The notes under the pieces were generated by a model that was not told the origin of the DNA, did no database searches, and worked only from the letters and a program-made list of their open reading frames with translations. A DNA stretch of 64,000 bases from Isoetes taiwanensis (Eukaryota > Streptophyta > Lycopodiopsida > Isoetales > Isoetaceae): contig JAJEKV010000001.1 in NCBI GenBank assembly GCA_021234155.1, positions 23,733,189 to 23,797,188 on the forward strand, written 5' to 3'. Both the position numbers and the translations under genes were made by a program. Positions 10,535 to 21,488 of the stretch are shown piece by piece (within the stretch, counting starts at the first letter, position 1; the number at the start of each line of letters is the position of its first letter).

Positions 10535-10605
10535 TTGAGGTGTTGGTAAGGCCTCAGGTTTGTTAGCCAGCGGTTAGGGGTTCAAGTCCACAAAAAAATA
10601 TTTTG
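10535..10605 (+). other. tRNA-like / SINE-head sequence inside CACTA
   Basis: An A-box-like GTTGGTAAGGCC is followed about 35 bases later by GGTTCAAGTCC at 10579-10589, an exact match to the RNA polymerase III B-box consensus, then by an A-run. I cannot fold a proper tRNA, so a tRNA-derived SINE head or tRNA relic is more likely than a working gene. Confidence 0.4.
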
Positions 10606-10865
10606 GGCACACTGATATGTACGTCTTAGCAACATGTGAGCGACACCTGTAAAACGTCATAAGGACATATATTTTGTACATATTTCACATGCGACGTGAC
10701 GTCGCACATGCGACGTGACGTCACGCTGCGACGAATCCACGGCGACGTCATTTGCGACGAGCGGGAAACGTTATTAAAGCGTGTGCATGCGACGTTTGAT
10801 GTCCATGTTACGTCGCTAAGACGTCGTAAACGACGTCGCAAACTGCCTATTCTGTAGTAGTGTAA

Positions 10866-12120
10866 CATCATAATTCGAATTCAATAGCAATGTATCGTTC
10901 GTGTCTAATATTATGACAATAATACGAATTCAATAGCAATGTACAATCGTATTAGGTAGTCGATGAAAATGATTTTGTAGCAATATGGTATGATATGTGG
11001 CGTGACGTTAAAATCTCTTCTTCTTCTTCTTCTTCTATTAATTTTATTTATGTTGTGATTGTTCAAAATTGTTCAATTTAGACGTGCCTAGGGTAAGAAA
11101 AATATAAACCAAAATTCTGCAACAAAAGCACTGTATTCTATTAACAAAAGGGGGAAAGAAAAGCAAAAAATCTTAAATTTCCAATGATAATTTATATTTT
11201 GAGTATACATACCATGGTTGCTAAATTAATGAAATTGATTAATAAAATTAAAGGCATTTATATATACTACAGACTGTACGAGCATTGAACATGAGGTTCT
11301 AGACCCTTGCATCAGCATACTTAGATAAAAACGTGCATAAGACCTAGTGGTTAAAAAAGGTGCTCCAAAATTACATGAACCCGCTGAAAATTTTCCTTGC
11401 CGTAAGATGCCACCAGATGAGAAGTATCAGATGATGTTCATTTTCAAACATGCCTTCGAAATATGTTCAAGGAAAGATATGAATGCCTGGAAAGATGCTG
11501 CAGAACACCCAGCTAAGCAAGCAGCCTTCCCAAATGTGATGCCTACTTCTCTAACTCTTACAAGAGGCACACAACAATCTAACATATGATGCTTTGATAT
11601 TGTTCTGGAAGTGTAGCTATGTAAATAAAATAAAGTATTGACTGCAAACACAATTATGAATAAACAAAACTTGTCATATAATACCTTCTGTTAACCACCT
11701 AATGGTTAACATTGTGCACATGCTAGGTGTTAGTGGTGGCAGACTACACTTGGCATGTTTAGGTTAACATAAGTGTAGGGCTTAGATTTAGCTAGATGTA
11801 GGGCTCAGATTTGTGGTCTACACTAACTATATTATGTCAGAGCCTCTTCAGATGTACTCAAGTTTTATTTCAAGTTTGGAGAGCCTCATTTGGCGCATGT
11901 TTCCTTCACTCTTTGTACATATTTGTTTTCCTTGTTCTTATTTTGTGGTAATGAGCATGGCAGCTTTGTAGCATCTGGCAGTCATAGACTGCTGCTGCAT
12001 GGTGTATGCCAAGAACTCACAATTAACAGTGGCGCCATTATGCCGGGGTCGCTCGTGATCACTTTCTTCAGCCTTATTGTTTTGCTGTTGTCCTTGCTGC
12101 TCTTACCATCATCAGTTCTT
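10866..12120. other. Intergenic, no gene recognised
   Basis: AT-rich sequence with a (CTT)n microsatellite at about 11014-11036. Open frames near 11347 and 11890 have no recognisable domain. The latter runs through a LINE tail and is not credible. Confidence 0.5.
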
Positions 12121-12240
12121 TCGAGGCAGGGGTTTTTTAATCCTAGTAGTAATGATTGTACTAGCCCATTGTATGGGTCCCATGACCTATTGGTCTCCGT
12201 GGACGTTAAAAAAACTATTCTATTCTATTCTATTCTATTC
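12121..12240 (+). mobile_element. Solo LINE 3' end (second family), plus strand
   Basis: The order is CAGGGGTTTTTTAATCC (right part of the structured module), then the terminal hairpin GTCC-GACC-GGTC-GGAC at 12177-12204, then GTTAAAA, then a (TATTC)n tail. This matches in sense orientation the 3' end of the LINE at 54.8-57.6 kb and its relatives. The copy is heavily 5'-truncated. Confidence 0.85.
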
Positions 12241-12729
12241 CTTATATATTACTCTCAACCCTACAAACTCCCTTATTTGACCCAACCAGCTGTTGAAATG
12301 GTCCAGCTGGAGGCCCTTTTGTCAATCAATTCGTTTGCCCAACCAGATGTTGATGAAATTTGTCTGGAGGCCTTAGCAATTAGTCTTGTTATAAAAAGAG
12401 TTTTCAAAACTCTGCTTTTTTATACTGCAGCAAGCGCAGCTTTACAATCAAGAATTTCTGGAGTAGTGACAGCACTCCTCTCTGTAAGATTTTCAGAAAA
12501 ATCAAAAGTTTGATTCTTTTTTATCTCTATCTGCTAAAAAATTGTCAAAAATATCATGACTCTTTTTTCTATCTTCTGTTTTATCAAAAATCATGCTTGC
12601 ACACCCAAAAATATTCTCCACACTGACCCCAATTTTTGGTCCACTGTTGAAATCATTAGTTTTTTTTGGTCCACATGTACTTTATTCAGAAATCACAGAA
12701 AAACCTACATGTAGATCTGTGGAGGTGTG

Positions 12730-13030
12730 GTTTTACTAATTGATGGTGGTGTTTTTTTAAATGGATAAGGAACGTCCACTGTTATTTTTTTAAGGAGTTG
12801 TGGTTTTTGTTTTTTAAGAGATGTGGCTTTTTAAAGAGGTATGTTTTTTGTTAAAAGAACTGTCATTTTTTGTTTTTGAGGTGGTGGTGTTTTTAAAAAG
12901 GTGTCATTTTTTGTTTTTGAGGTGGTGGTGTTTTTAAAAAGGTGTAGTTTTTGGACGTGTGGTTTATAAGTAAGTGTAGTCTTCAAGGAGGTTTTTCTTA
13001 AAGGATGTATGGTTTTCTAAAGGGGTATGA
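12730..13030. repeat. G/T-rich degenerate minisatellite
   Basis: Runs of TTTTT alternate with GGTGGTGG. A perfect 41-bp tandem pair lies at 12861-12901 and 12902-12942. The rest repeats in shorter, degraded units. Confidence 0.75.
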
Positions 13031-13284
13031 TATTTTAAGATCCTTTATAGCCAATTTTGTAAGCACCATTATACAATCATTGCACTACTCCCATCCATGT
13101 GACACCTCATAAAGTGTTCATGCTGTCATTATATGCCATGTATAAAAATGCAATATCTCATCTATTGTCTCTCAACCCCTCATGTTATAAGAAGACAAGA
13201 ATGCAAAGGCATATTAAGATCCCAGAATTAGGTTGAATTGAATTTAACTAACATCCATGGGGACCAACAAGTCTATCAGATCCT

Positions 13285-13302
13285 CTGCGTGCGTGTGTGT
13301 GC

Positions 13303-13333
<31 letters not shown>

Positions 13334-13427
13334 CGCGCGCGTTGTGTGTGTGCATGCGCGCGCACGCGCATACATGGGTGTGTGCGTGTGCGTGTGCGTG
13401 AGAGGGAGGGAGGGAGGGAGGGAGAGA
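13285..13427. repeat. Compound microsatellite (TG)n(CG)n(GAGG)n
   Basis: An alternating purine-pyrimidine tract of TG and CG dinucleotides is followed by (GGGA)n. Such a tract can adopt Z-DNA. Open frames on both strands here are artefacts of the repeat. Confidence 0.95.
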
Positions 13428-13429
13428 GA

Positions 13430-14095
13430 TTTTCCCTTTTGCCTCAAATCCATTTTTTGAGCATATGCACATGATCTCAGGTCCCATTCAAACTTGCAGG
13501 AATTTAGAGCACAAAACAAAAAACTTATAGAAATCATAATTCAAAAAATTGTTTGCTGGTTTTTTCTTATAGTTCATAGAAACTTTTATCCAATTTGAAC
13601 ACGTATCTCTCCATCATCTTAGTTCCAAATGAAGCCAAATTTCTTTCCACATGTTCCTATAAGTTTTCCCTGATTGTCATTTCAAATATCAGTCAGAAAT
13701 GTTAAAAAACACTGAAGATATCATCATTTGAGTGTGCGTACCTTTTTCTGCCATAGGGATGTGCAATAGCAAGACTCTGCCACGAAGCATAAAGCTTCGT
13801 TCCTCATCTTTTAATATTTTCACCATTATTTATTGGGTATTCAAATGAATTTCTCCATGGATCATTGAGCTCGCTTGTATGTCATCAGGAAATCCACACC
13901 CACGGGTCGCATTGCCTGTTAAGTCCTACTGTTGTTGTAAGTATTTACTCCATTTGAGATTATCCATAAACTGAGCAAGTCTCACACTGTTCCGAATTAT
14001 CTCTCACATATCCATACTGAAGAAATATTTTTGAGTGTCTTTGATAATTAGCTCAATGATTATCAAGAATATTTGCATTCTGGCACTTTTCCTTA
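13430..14095. other. Intergenic, nothing recognised
   Basis: Ordinary AT-rich sequence with no coding region, RNA gene or clear repeat that I can identify. Confidence 0.5.
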
Positions 14096-14096
14096 G

Positions 14097-14250
14097 AAGG
14101 AAGGAAGGAAGGAAGGAAGTTTATTTTAACGTCCACGGAGGCCAGAGGCCTATGAGACGGCACAGAACAGGCACGACTCATCACCGACAATTCATGCAGG
14201 AGGTCGATGACTACATTGTAGTTGCAGAACATTTGTAGGCATGATCGTCC
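14097..14250 (-). mobile_element. Solo LINE 3' end (second family), (CCTT)n tail
   Basis: Read on the minus strand, the end is a hairpin with inner stem AGGCC/GGCCT (14139-14151) and outer GTC/GAC, followed by GTTAAAATAAA and (CCTT)n at 14097-14119. The inner stem differs from the AGACC/GGTCT version at 63.7 kb but still pairs. The body upstream of the hairpin is not the same as at 24 or 63.7 kb. Confidence 0.75.
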
Positions 14251-14254
14251 ACAG

Positions 14255-14880
14255 GTCCAAAACAATGTTCGACAGGCTCATGAAGGCTTAGGAGGTGGTC
14301 ATTTTATTGGTGATAACATTGCCCTTAAGATTCTCTTGGCCATTGATCCTTTAGCTAGAAATACCCGTACTCGATGGATTATGCAACAAAATGGGTTGAA
14401 GCATGTGCCCTATCAACTCCACTGCCAGCATGGCTTGCATCCTGTTCATGCACATCATCATGCGTTTCAATGCCTTATGAAATATGTTAGTGAGTGACTG
14501 TAAAGTTCACTTTGTGAATTACACTGTCAAGAAAGTAAGGCGCTATTTTTCATATGTTCCATCGAAAGAGCACGTCTTGTTATCCTCAAGGTAATGGCCT
14601 TGTTAAAAGTACTAATAAAAGACTCACGAGGATCCCACAAAGATTGGCATGGAAAACTAGTTACAGTTTTATGGATCTACAACATGATCTATAAGTTGCC
14701 ATTGGACAAACACATCCTAAGTTGGTTTATGGATAAGAGGCTCTAATGCCTTTTGAGTACATTGATCTACCCTCACATCGATTTCAATTGGCAATAGTCA
14801 AAGATCCACATTTTGCTCTTCAGGAACATTTATATCAATTTTGGGAAGGGACTCGCAAGAGACACAAAACCGGCCGACTA
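14255..14880 (+). pseudogene. Ty3/gypsy integrase core, degraded
   Basis: In shifting plus-strand frames one reads HEGLGGGHF (zinc-binding region), MDYATKWVEA (start of the integrase core), STSCYPQGNGLVKSTNKRL (the conserved catalytic-glutamate region, with V where E is expected in this reading), and YGxEALMPFEY. Several stops and frame changes make it non-functional. Its likely C-terminal continuation lies at 17385-17605, beyond an insertion. Confidence 0.85.
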
Positions 14881-14992
14881 TCCAAGGACTTCCTCAACTA
14901 TAAGCCGATGGCGTAAAACCTGCAAGCAACACAAAGAACTCTAAAAACACCCGTGAATGGTTAAAGAAATCCAACATGTAGCAGAAAAAAAG

Positions 14993-15165
14993 AGCATCAC
15001 CCAATAGGGTGGAGAACAGCATCACCCAACGGGTGGAAAACAATTACGTAAAAAGAAATATGCGTCAGCCTCGCGGTGGAAATAAACATCATCACCACAT
15101 GAAAAAGAGAAGATAGCATCACCCGGAGGGTGGAGAAAAAGCGTCACCCAGCGGGTGGAAGAAAA
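14993..15165. repeat. Imperfect array of GCATCACCC-GGGTGGA palindromic units
   Basis: About five units contain CACCC followed 2-3 bases later by GGGTG, for example CATCACCCAACGGGTGGA. They begin near 14993, 15015, 15062, 15116 and 15140. Each unit is a short palindrome. Spacing is irregular. Confidence 0.7.
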
Positions 15166-15866
15166 ACCATGATATATAGAAATTTGTGTCCCCATCAGGA
15201 TAGAAACAGCACCACCCACAAAAAATAGTCCAAGAGAAACTCATGTCACAAAATTGCAATGGAGTGCTAAACGCAATATTTGGCACATCCCGACATAGCT
15301 AAATAGCAAATATGATAAATAATGATAGCACAATGCACGATGATATCCCAATACACTGTGAACAAAGAGCTCAACGGCTAGCTAGAAATGAATTCCCTGG
15401 CAAATGATGCATAAGGATAGCATAATGCACAATGCACAATGATAGCACAATTTACAGTGAAAAAAGATCTCAACAACCAGCTAGAAAGGAATTCCCCAAG
15501 ACAACTAGAATGAGGCAGGACGAGCACCCTGCACAAAAATAAAATGCGCCCAAGATAAGACCCCATGCACAATAACTCAATATATGCCACATCTAGAGAA
15601 AGATAAGCATCAAAAAGAAAAAATAATCTACTAGAAACCCATGTCACAAAATTGCAAAGGAGGGCCAAACGCAATACTTAGCACATCCGGACACAGCCAA
15701 ATATGCAAATGTGTAGAATGTCGGGATGTGCCAAATATTGCGACCCCTCTCTATTCTTCCAAAAACATTGTATACTGCTGCTGTGATGAATGACAAGCCT
15801 GACCATAGGAACAATATCGGACTACCCCGTAAAAAGAAATGTGCACAGGCAATATAGAAGGATAAT

Positions 15867-15943
15867 GGCGACAACTTCTCATCGGGATAAAAAACCCCGC
15901 CCTTTCGGGTTTTCGAGGAAAACCCTAATGAGAAATGGTCGCC
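15867..15943 (-). repeat. Three-arm hairpin module, solo copy A
   Basis: The outer arms 15867-15882 and 15928-15943 pair over 14 of 16 positions (GGCGAC and TTCTCAT with their complements). Inside, read on the minus strand, are GGGTTTT-CCTCG-AAAACCC, then CCC-GAAA-GGG, then GGGGTTTTTT. The middle arm can pair with either neighbour. No LINE tail accompanies this copy. Confidence 0.85.
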
Positions 15944-16205
15944 AACAACCTTGAATGTGTTGCCTGGAAAACCGAAGGAGATGGGTTGATGGCGAACACA
16001 AATATAGCAGGACCCCAGAAGACGGCGGAAACCTGCAAGCAACACAACGAACCCCTAAAAAACACCCGTGAATGGTGAGAGAAAAGCAAACTCATGCCCC
16101 TACACAGCAGGGCGGGAAGGGAGGGAAGCAACGAGAATAGAAGAAGAGTTGTTGTGAGAAGACGCCGATAGCCGGCCCGAAAGAGGAAATGGCCTTATAT
16201 AGTAG

Positions 16206-16905
16206 CTCGTCCCTTCCCAGAATGGCAATCCGATGGCTCGGATCGATGCGATTACAACAACTCATGCAATCTGACATGATGCCTATCAGAATTCTAGCAT
16301 GCACAAATCGAGCATGATATGATCACAAAATGCAATCGATCCGAGCCATCGGATCGGTATTCTCGACTAGGACGAGCATGCATCTCTCCCATGCATGCAT
16401 GCATTGCATGCATTTTTTTGGGGCTCTGGCTTATTTGGGGTCGCTATTTCTTGCAGGTTCTTCACGACTTTTCATCGGTGTTTTCTCCTCTCTTAGCAGT
16501 TCCCTTGACTCTCTTTCTTTGACACTAGGCAGGGGAGGGGCTTCTTCCTTCTTGATTTGACAGTTTTGGCATCTATTTTCATGTTGTGGCATGGTTCCCC
16601 GATGTTGTCCCTTTTTTAGCCATCATTCTTTGACCTTTGACCTCGATCTTGTTTTGATAAGGAAGTTCTCTTTTTGTCGGGAGCTTTTGTCTATTTCATT
16701 CGAGCCCTAATTCGATAATGCCATCAACCCGAGCCATCGGATAAATATTCTCGAATAGGGCGAGCATGCATCTCTCCCATGCATGCATGCATGCATTGCA
16801 TACATTTTCTGGGGCTTTGGTTCATTTGGGATCGTATTTCTTGCAAGTTCTTCATCGACTTCTCATCGGCATTTTCTCCCCTCTCAGCAGTTCCCTTGAC
16901 TCCCA
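16206..16905. repeat. Inverted and direct repeats around 16.3 and 16.8 kb
   Basis: A block centred on ATCGATCCGAGCCATCGGAT occurs inverted at 16206-16252 and direct at 16329-16376. A longer direct copy of 16338-16516 recurs at about 16731-16905, including a (GCAT)n tract and the word TTCTTGCA followed by GTTCTTC. Confidence 0.8.
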
Positions 16906-17118
16906 CCCATCCTCCCTTAATGTGTATATGATTATAAATGTTGTTTTTTGTTGCGTGGCACGCGTGACTAGCCCCTCACTTTGGTTCTTTTTGTTGGTGA
17001 TATGCAGGTTCAGGGGTGATGCGCGACTTCGGTATTCTCTGTGGAACGTGAAACTTCTTTTTTTTTTTTTTTTTTTTTTGTAGGAACATTTAGCAGCCTT
17101 GCGTTGTCCAAGCCCCTT

Positions 17119-17197
17119 GTCGAGATCTTATTGCTAGGGGTTTTCCTCGAAAACCCGAAAGGACGGGGTTTTTTAATCCCGGCGATAAGCACTCGGC
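17119..17197 (+). repeat. Three-arm hairpin module, solo copy B
   Basis: The outer arms 17119-17134 and 17182-17197 pair at 12 of 16 positions, with further G-U-type pairs, around a core containing GGGGTTTTCCTCGAAAACCC and GGGGTTTTTTAATCCC. The orientation is opposite to copy A. Confidence 0.85.
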
Positions 17198-17384
17198 AGG
17201 ATCTGTAGCAAACAATTTTATTTGGGGTCCAGGTGTTATAACAGGATATTCCATATGTTCTTCATTTTTTGGGTAGCTTGTGATGTGCATTTACCAACTC
17301 TATACCATTGTAGAAAACTGCCGAGATGAATGAAAAGTCTAGTTAGCGGGAGCTTTTGTATGTTTCATGCGAGCCCTAATTTGA

Positions 17385-17605
17385 GAATCATGAGATAATT
17401 CAACAAGGAAATTTAGATCTTCTTTATGATTCACGTTACAAAACATGTCGCGAAAAGTTAAAATTCTGTTTAAGACCATATGAAATTGTTCAAATTATAC
17501 AATCCACTGTATTTCAGTTAGCCGAGTTAAATGATAGTACTCCTTTACCTTATTTGGTTTATGGCTTTCAACTCAAACAATTTTACAAAGTCAACACAAC
17601 TGACA
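17385..17605 (+). pseudogene. Ty3/gypsy integrase C-terminal fragment
   Basis: One plus-strand frame reads DSRYKTCREKLKF, then RPYEIVQ, and ends with QLKQFYKV. This fits the Gypsy integrase C-terminal pattern (D-R...KL..R..GPY.V...LK.Y). It is collinear with the integrase core ending near 14880, so both probably belong to one element split by the insertion between them. Confidence 0.75.
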
Positions 17606-17609
17606 CACA

Positions 17610-18175
17610 AAATACAACTCCAACTTAAGATAATCAGTAATTTCATTATGTCACGCAAAAACGGAAGTTACATTTTTGGAAAAGAGACATCTTAGTGGCC
17701 TTTTGACAGAACTTCTTACTCCAACATCACTCTGGAATTGGAGCAACACAAGCTCGCAGAATTTTGTATCCACTTGCAGCACTATAGCACAAATGGATTA
17801 TCACATCCATATAATCAGAGTCTGCTCGAGGGGGATATGCCACCGCCACCGACACCTACCCGCCATCCAAAGAAATTACATTGTTCTTCAATTTCCACAA
17901 GTCCCTATGGCTCATGCAACAAGTGATCCACTCAAGACACTCAACGTAGTATTGTTCATTGTTGTGCATTGTTGATTTGTTTTTCCTGCTGGTTTTCTTT
18001 TATAGGCCAACTGCTTCAATCTTCTACAAAAGTTGGCCTTGATGATAAGGTCACAAATCTTGCCATTAGCTTTCGTATTTACGGTTGGGTATTAAATTTT
18101 CTATACTCCGCCGCATATTTGGCAACCATTAATTTCCTTATTCGCTAAAAGATACTGTCAAAGAGTAGATCATGA
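17610..18175. other. Intergenic, nothing recognised
   Basis: Possibly the remaining 3' part of the gypsy element. No LTR was identified. Confidence 0.4.
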
Positions 18176-18177
18176 TT

Positions 18178-18261
18178 GCTAGATTGGACTTAGATGGCTT
18201 TGTTGGGAGTGCACTTAGTGACATGTATGCCAAGTGTGGGAGCATGGAAGATTTTATTTTG
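18178..18261 (+). pseudogene. PPR protein fragment
   Basis: A 28-codon stretch reads as LDLDGFVGSALSDMYAKCG, the characteristic L-type pentatricopeptide segment (FVG.AL.DMYAKCG). No other repeats follow in any frame, so this is an isolated relic of a PPR gene. Confidence 0.7.
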
Positions 18262-19500
18262 AAGGACGGATAAAAACTATATTAAAAATGAAACATGATT
18301 ACATAAGAATGCTAATGGAGGTGGATGCTTATCCTTAACATCAGGGTGTAGCTTAGAAGTCAAATACTAGTCATGTAGTCGAGATTTAATCTCATGATAC
18401 TGCCTCTGGAAACTCTTCCAAATCATCCAGATACAAATATTAAAAGCCCACTTCTTACAACATGGCGAACTCTGAAGCAATAGGTCGCATTGATTAGAGG
18501 ATATATCTAGCAAACACTTGTCAAAGACAAACTTTGTTGCATAATATTTAGTGAATGTCTAGTAGCAAAGTAAAAAGCATTCACGACTGAACTTCTCGAC
18601 TTTGTTCTTTAGCAATTAATTGGAAAACTTAAATTAGTTGATCAACTTAAACCAAAACATTCGTTATGAACATGCCATGCTTGTGGTCCCAATGATGTCA
18701 AATTTCTAGTCTAGTTTTCTCCACTTAGAAGATAACCTTTCTTAGTATGCGGTTATAATGAATTACAGATTTACGTCGTATACACATATCCAAAATATAT
18801 GAAATGCATTTAGCATAAATTATTACTAACCGTACATAAAGAGAGATAATTTTGTAACTTCGAATACAGAAGCTCACTTTCCTGGCATATTAGGAACTAT
18901 TGATTAACATCTTACGCCCTCTTGCTTTTACATAATTCCATTTTTGATATTGACGCAAACAATTGCTTAATATTATGTCTTCAGCTATCCAACATATATA
19001 TCAAGAACCTCAAAAAAAATGATTAGTATCCCAAAGAAAACACAAAACTATTGATTAACATCTTATGCCTACTTTGTTGTACCTACATAATTACAACTTA
19101 AATGTTAAGCAATCAATTGCTTAATATCTTGTCTTCAAGTACCTAACGCATGTATCAACCCCCACCCCCAACCCTCCCCAACACCAACGATGCAAATACT
19201 TCAACATACATTACTATGCATAAATTTGAGTACTTGCTCTTACCTTGAGGTATCAATGCCCATTGACTATCATGAACAAAATCCTCTTCCATTTATATTG
19301 ACAAATAGTTTGACTTCAATGTCTCGGCTTAATACAAACACTTGCATACAAAACACACTCTTCTTCATTCTATCCTAATAAATGCTAATTTAATTTAATT
19401 CTCTTTCTAATGACCACTCGAGCTTCATCAAATATTGCAACAAATAAAGAATGTAGCAGCGGCCAAAACGCAGTAACGTTGCTTCTACCTCATCCAACAA
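18262..19500. other. Intergenic, nothing recognised
   Basis: AT-rich sequence. Two related stretches (18890-18970 and 19040-19140) share ACTATTGATTAACATCTTA and similar words, so a small degraded duplication is present. Confidence 0.45.
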
Positions 19501-19706
19501 TCATTTTCCTCCATCCACCAACTCCGCAACCAACTTGGCCCAACCCATCCCATTCCTAAAGCCTGCTTTTGCTAGTTTTTGTGTTTTGGATTTAAGGCGT
19601 ATAAAAGCAATGGTCAAAGGTAAGGTTTCTTCTTTTGCATGTAGCTGAAACCGTGCAATTTTAGAGATTGCACCTTTACTCTTTACTTTAGAGCGGGCAT
19701 GTTCTT

Positions 19707-21050
19707 GTATGTTTTGCCCTGCAACAAATATGTATTCTAGTGTCGCAAGACGATTCCCTTTCTGTGACAGAAAGATTTGGTGTGTAACTTTGGAGATTGT
19801 TTCTAGCCTTTTAAGCATAAATGGATTTCTCTTATAATTTGGTTACATGTCATAGTAGAGCTGAAGTCTGTCAGCTACACCTTGCTTGTGAGAATAGAAG
19901 TTATTGTGTACTTTTTGGCTAAGCCTTATGACAGTGATAATGCTGCTTCTACTTAAGGATGCCAGCCAAACTTCTTCTATCTGACGATCTTCCTGCTATC
20001 ATTCTAGCAGCTGGATCTTGGAGGGTTTGTGTGTTTGATTTGTAGTGGTTGTGTTCAAGTTTCAAAGTCATATTCTAATACAGGAGACTTGGATTTGAAG
20101 GAGCATTTGCTTGTATTCTTTTTCCCTTCTAAAATACTATTTGTTCAATTTCGTAACAATGGTGCAAGGTAGTATTAAATAGCATGGGATACTTGGCAAC
20201 ATTTATTAGTTTTTTTCAAATATTAAGAGTGGCTTTATATTTGAAAGATTTCAAAGAATCTTCCGTAATCTGATGACCTGAAAATAAATAAAGCTAAGGT
20301 TTAAGAGCGAATGCTCAGTATACATAAAAGTATACATAAAAGGCAGACATAAAATATGGATAAAATATGCTCTCATTTTTTTCCATGGTCATGGCCATGG
20401 TCATGGTCATGGTCTTGTATGTTTTGCCCTGCAACAAATATGTCTTCTAGTGTCGCAAGACGATTCCCTTTTCGTGACAGAAAGATTTGGTGTGTAACTT
20501 TGGAGATTGTTTCTAGCCTTTTGAGCATAAATGGATTTGTCTTATAATTTTGGTTACATGTCATAGTAGAGCTGAAGTCTGTCAGCTACACTTTGCTTGT
20601 GAGAATAGAAGTTATTGTGCCAACCAAGCTTCTTCTATGTAACGATCTTCCTACTATCATTTTAGCAGCTGCATCTTGGAGGGTTTGTGTATTTGGTTTA
20701 TAGTGGTTTTGTTCAAGTCTCAAAGGCATATTCTAATACATGAGAATGGGATTTGGAGGAGCATTTGCTTGCATTTTTTTTCCCTTCTAAAATACCATTT
20801 GTTCAATTTTGTAACAATGGTGCAAGGTAGTATTAAATAGCATGGGATACTTGGCAACATTTATTAGTTTTTTTTTCAAATATTAAGAGTGGCTTTATAT
20901 TTGAAAGATTTCAAAGAACTGATGACCTAAAAATAAAGCTAAGGTTTAAGAGCGAATGCTCAGTACACATAAAAGTATACATAAAAGGCAGACATAAAAT
21001 ATGGATAAAATATGCTCTCATTTTTTCCCATGGTCATGGCCATGGCCATG
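19707..21050. repeat. Tandem duplication of dehydrin-like tail and 3' flank
   Basis: Unit 1 (about 19707-20415) and unit 2 (about 20416-21050) align over most of their length, with small deletions in unit 2. Shared words include TATGTTTTGCCCTGCAACAA and TGGTTACATGTCATAGTAGA. Each unit ends, on its high-coordinate side, with a run encoding HDHGHDHGKK-stop on the minus strand. The working gene's tail is at 21018; the copy at 20373-20420 is a tail without a gene. Confidence 0.88.
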
Positions 21051-21488
21051 GTCATAATCATGGTGCTCATCATTATCGCTGCTAGTATCACCATTCTTTG
21101 AACCGATGCATCCATTCCGGTGGGTTTTAGGGCCATCCTTCCTTTTTTTGAGCTTGTTCAGGAGGCCGCCTTCACCGCCTCCGCACGAACCACCCCAGGA
21201 GCGCCCGGTTTTTCCATACGAGCTCGAATGAGACGTCTTTTCAGCATGTAAGTACCCATCTTCTCCCTGTTTTTTTGTTTTGTGCTGCACACTCTGCCCG
21301 TTCATTTTTGCCTTTTCAATGGCCACCTTCTCATCATTAACCCTGTGCTTCACCTTCACAGCACCCTTCTCTTCACCCCTTTTCAGATTGGCCCCATAAT
21401 CAGCTTCAGAATTGGCCTTCTTTTCATACTCTGTTTTTTTGTTGCCACCCACATGGAATTTTGAAATCTTTTCTGCTATTGAAGCCAT
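21018..21488 (-). CDS. Small His-tailed KS-dehydrin-like protein
   Basis: This is an intact, intronless 156-residue hydrophilic protein. The N-terminus MASIAEKISKFHVGG resembles the start of KS-type dehydrins (I..KI...HVGG). GEGGLLNKLKKRKDG at residues 105-119 resembles a K-segment. It ends in a serine/aspartate patch followed by a histidine-aspartate tail (residues 137-154) suited to binding metal ions. Such proteins protect membranes and enzymes during drying or cold and bind Cu or Zn; that role is inferred. A TATAAA on the minus strand at about 21521-21526 lies close upstream. The tail and 3' flank are tandemly duplicated downstream. Alternatively it is an unrelated lysine-rich LEA-like protein. 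Confidence 0.6.
   Translation of the reverse strand: MASIAEKISKFHVGGNKKTEYEKKANSEADYGANLKRGEEKGAVKVKHRVNDEKVAIEKAKMNGQSVQHKTKKQGEDGYLHAEKTSHSSSYGKTGRSWGGSCGGGEGGLLNKLKKRKDGPKTHRNGCIGSKNGDTSSDNDEHHDYDHGHGHDHGKK

Larger units (their letters stand above)
9808..10862. mobile_element. Non-autonomous CACTA (En/Spm) transposon
   Basis: The ends are CACTACTAGAGGATGGG at 9808 and, on the other strand from 10862, CACTACTACAGAATAGG. Both are followed by GTTTGCGACGTC or close variants. The element is flanked by the 3-bp duplication TAA at 9805-9807 and 10863-10865, the expected length for CACTA elements. The interior is full of CGACGT/ACGTCG words that act as subterminal repeats, the type of site bound by the CACTA-encoded DNA-binding protein. 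There is no transposase, so an autonomous partner elsewhere would have been needed. A MITE and a tRNA-like sequence lie inside it. Confidence 0.93.
14890..17380. mobile_element. Complex insertion splitting a gypsy remnant
   Basis: This segment separates the gypsy integrase core (to about 14880) from an integrase C-terminus (from 17385). It contains direct repeats 14917-14971 / 16029-16087 and about 15235-15313 / 15634-15713. It also contains an inverted pair 16206-16252 / 16329-16376, a direct pair of about 180 bp, and two copies of the three-arm hairpin module in opposite orientation. No coding domain is recognised. It may be a large foldback element or a nest of several. Its exact ends are not determined. 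Confidence 0.5.

Noticed and set aside
11890-12513. 207-codon plus-strand frame
   Set aside because: It runs straight through a LINE 3' hairpin and its (TATTC)n tail, so it is not a conserved protein.
13238-13537. Several open frames on both strands
   Set aside because: They are produced by the TG/CG/GAGG microsatellite.
15867-15943. Hammerhead or other self-cleaving ribozyme in the three-arm module
   Set aside because: The CTGATGA and GAAA core elements are not present in the required order. The fold is stems and tetraloops only.
14917-16087. LTR pair of a retrotransposon
   Set aside because: The direct repeats are only about 55 bases, with no TG...CA ends, primer-binding site or polypurine tract that I could see.
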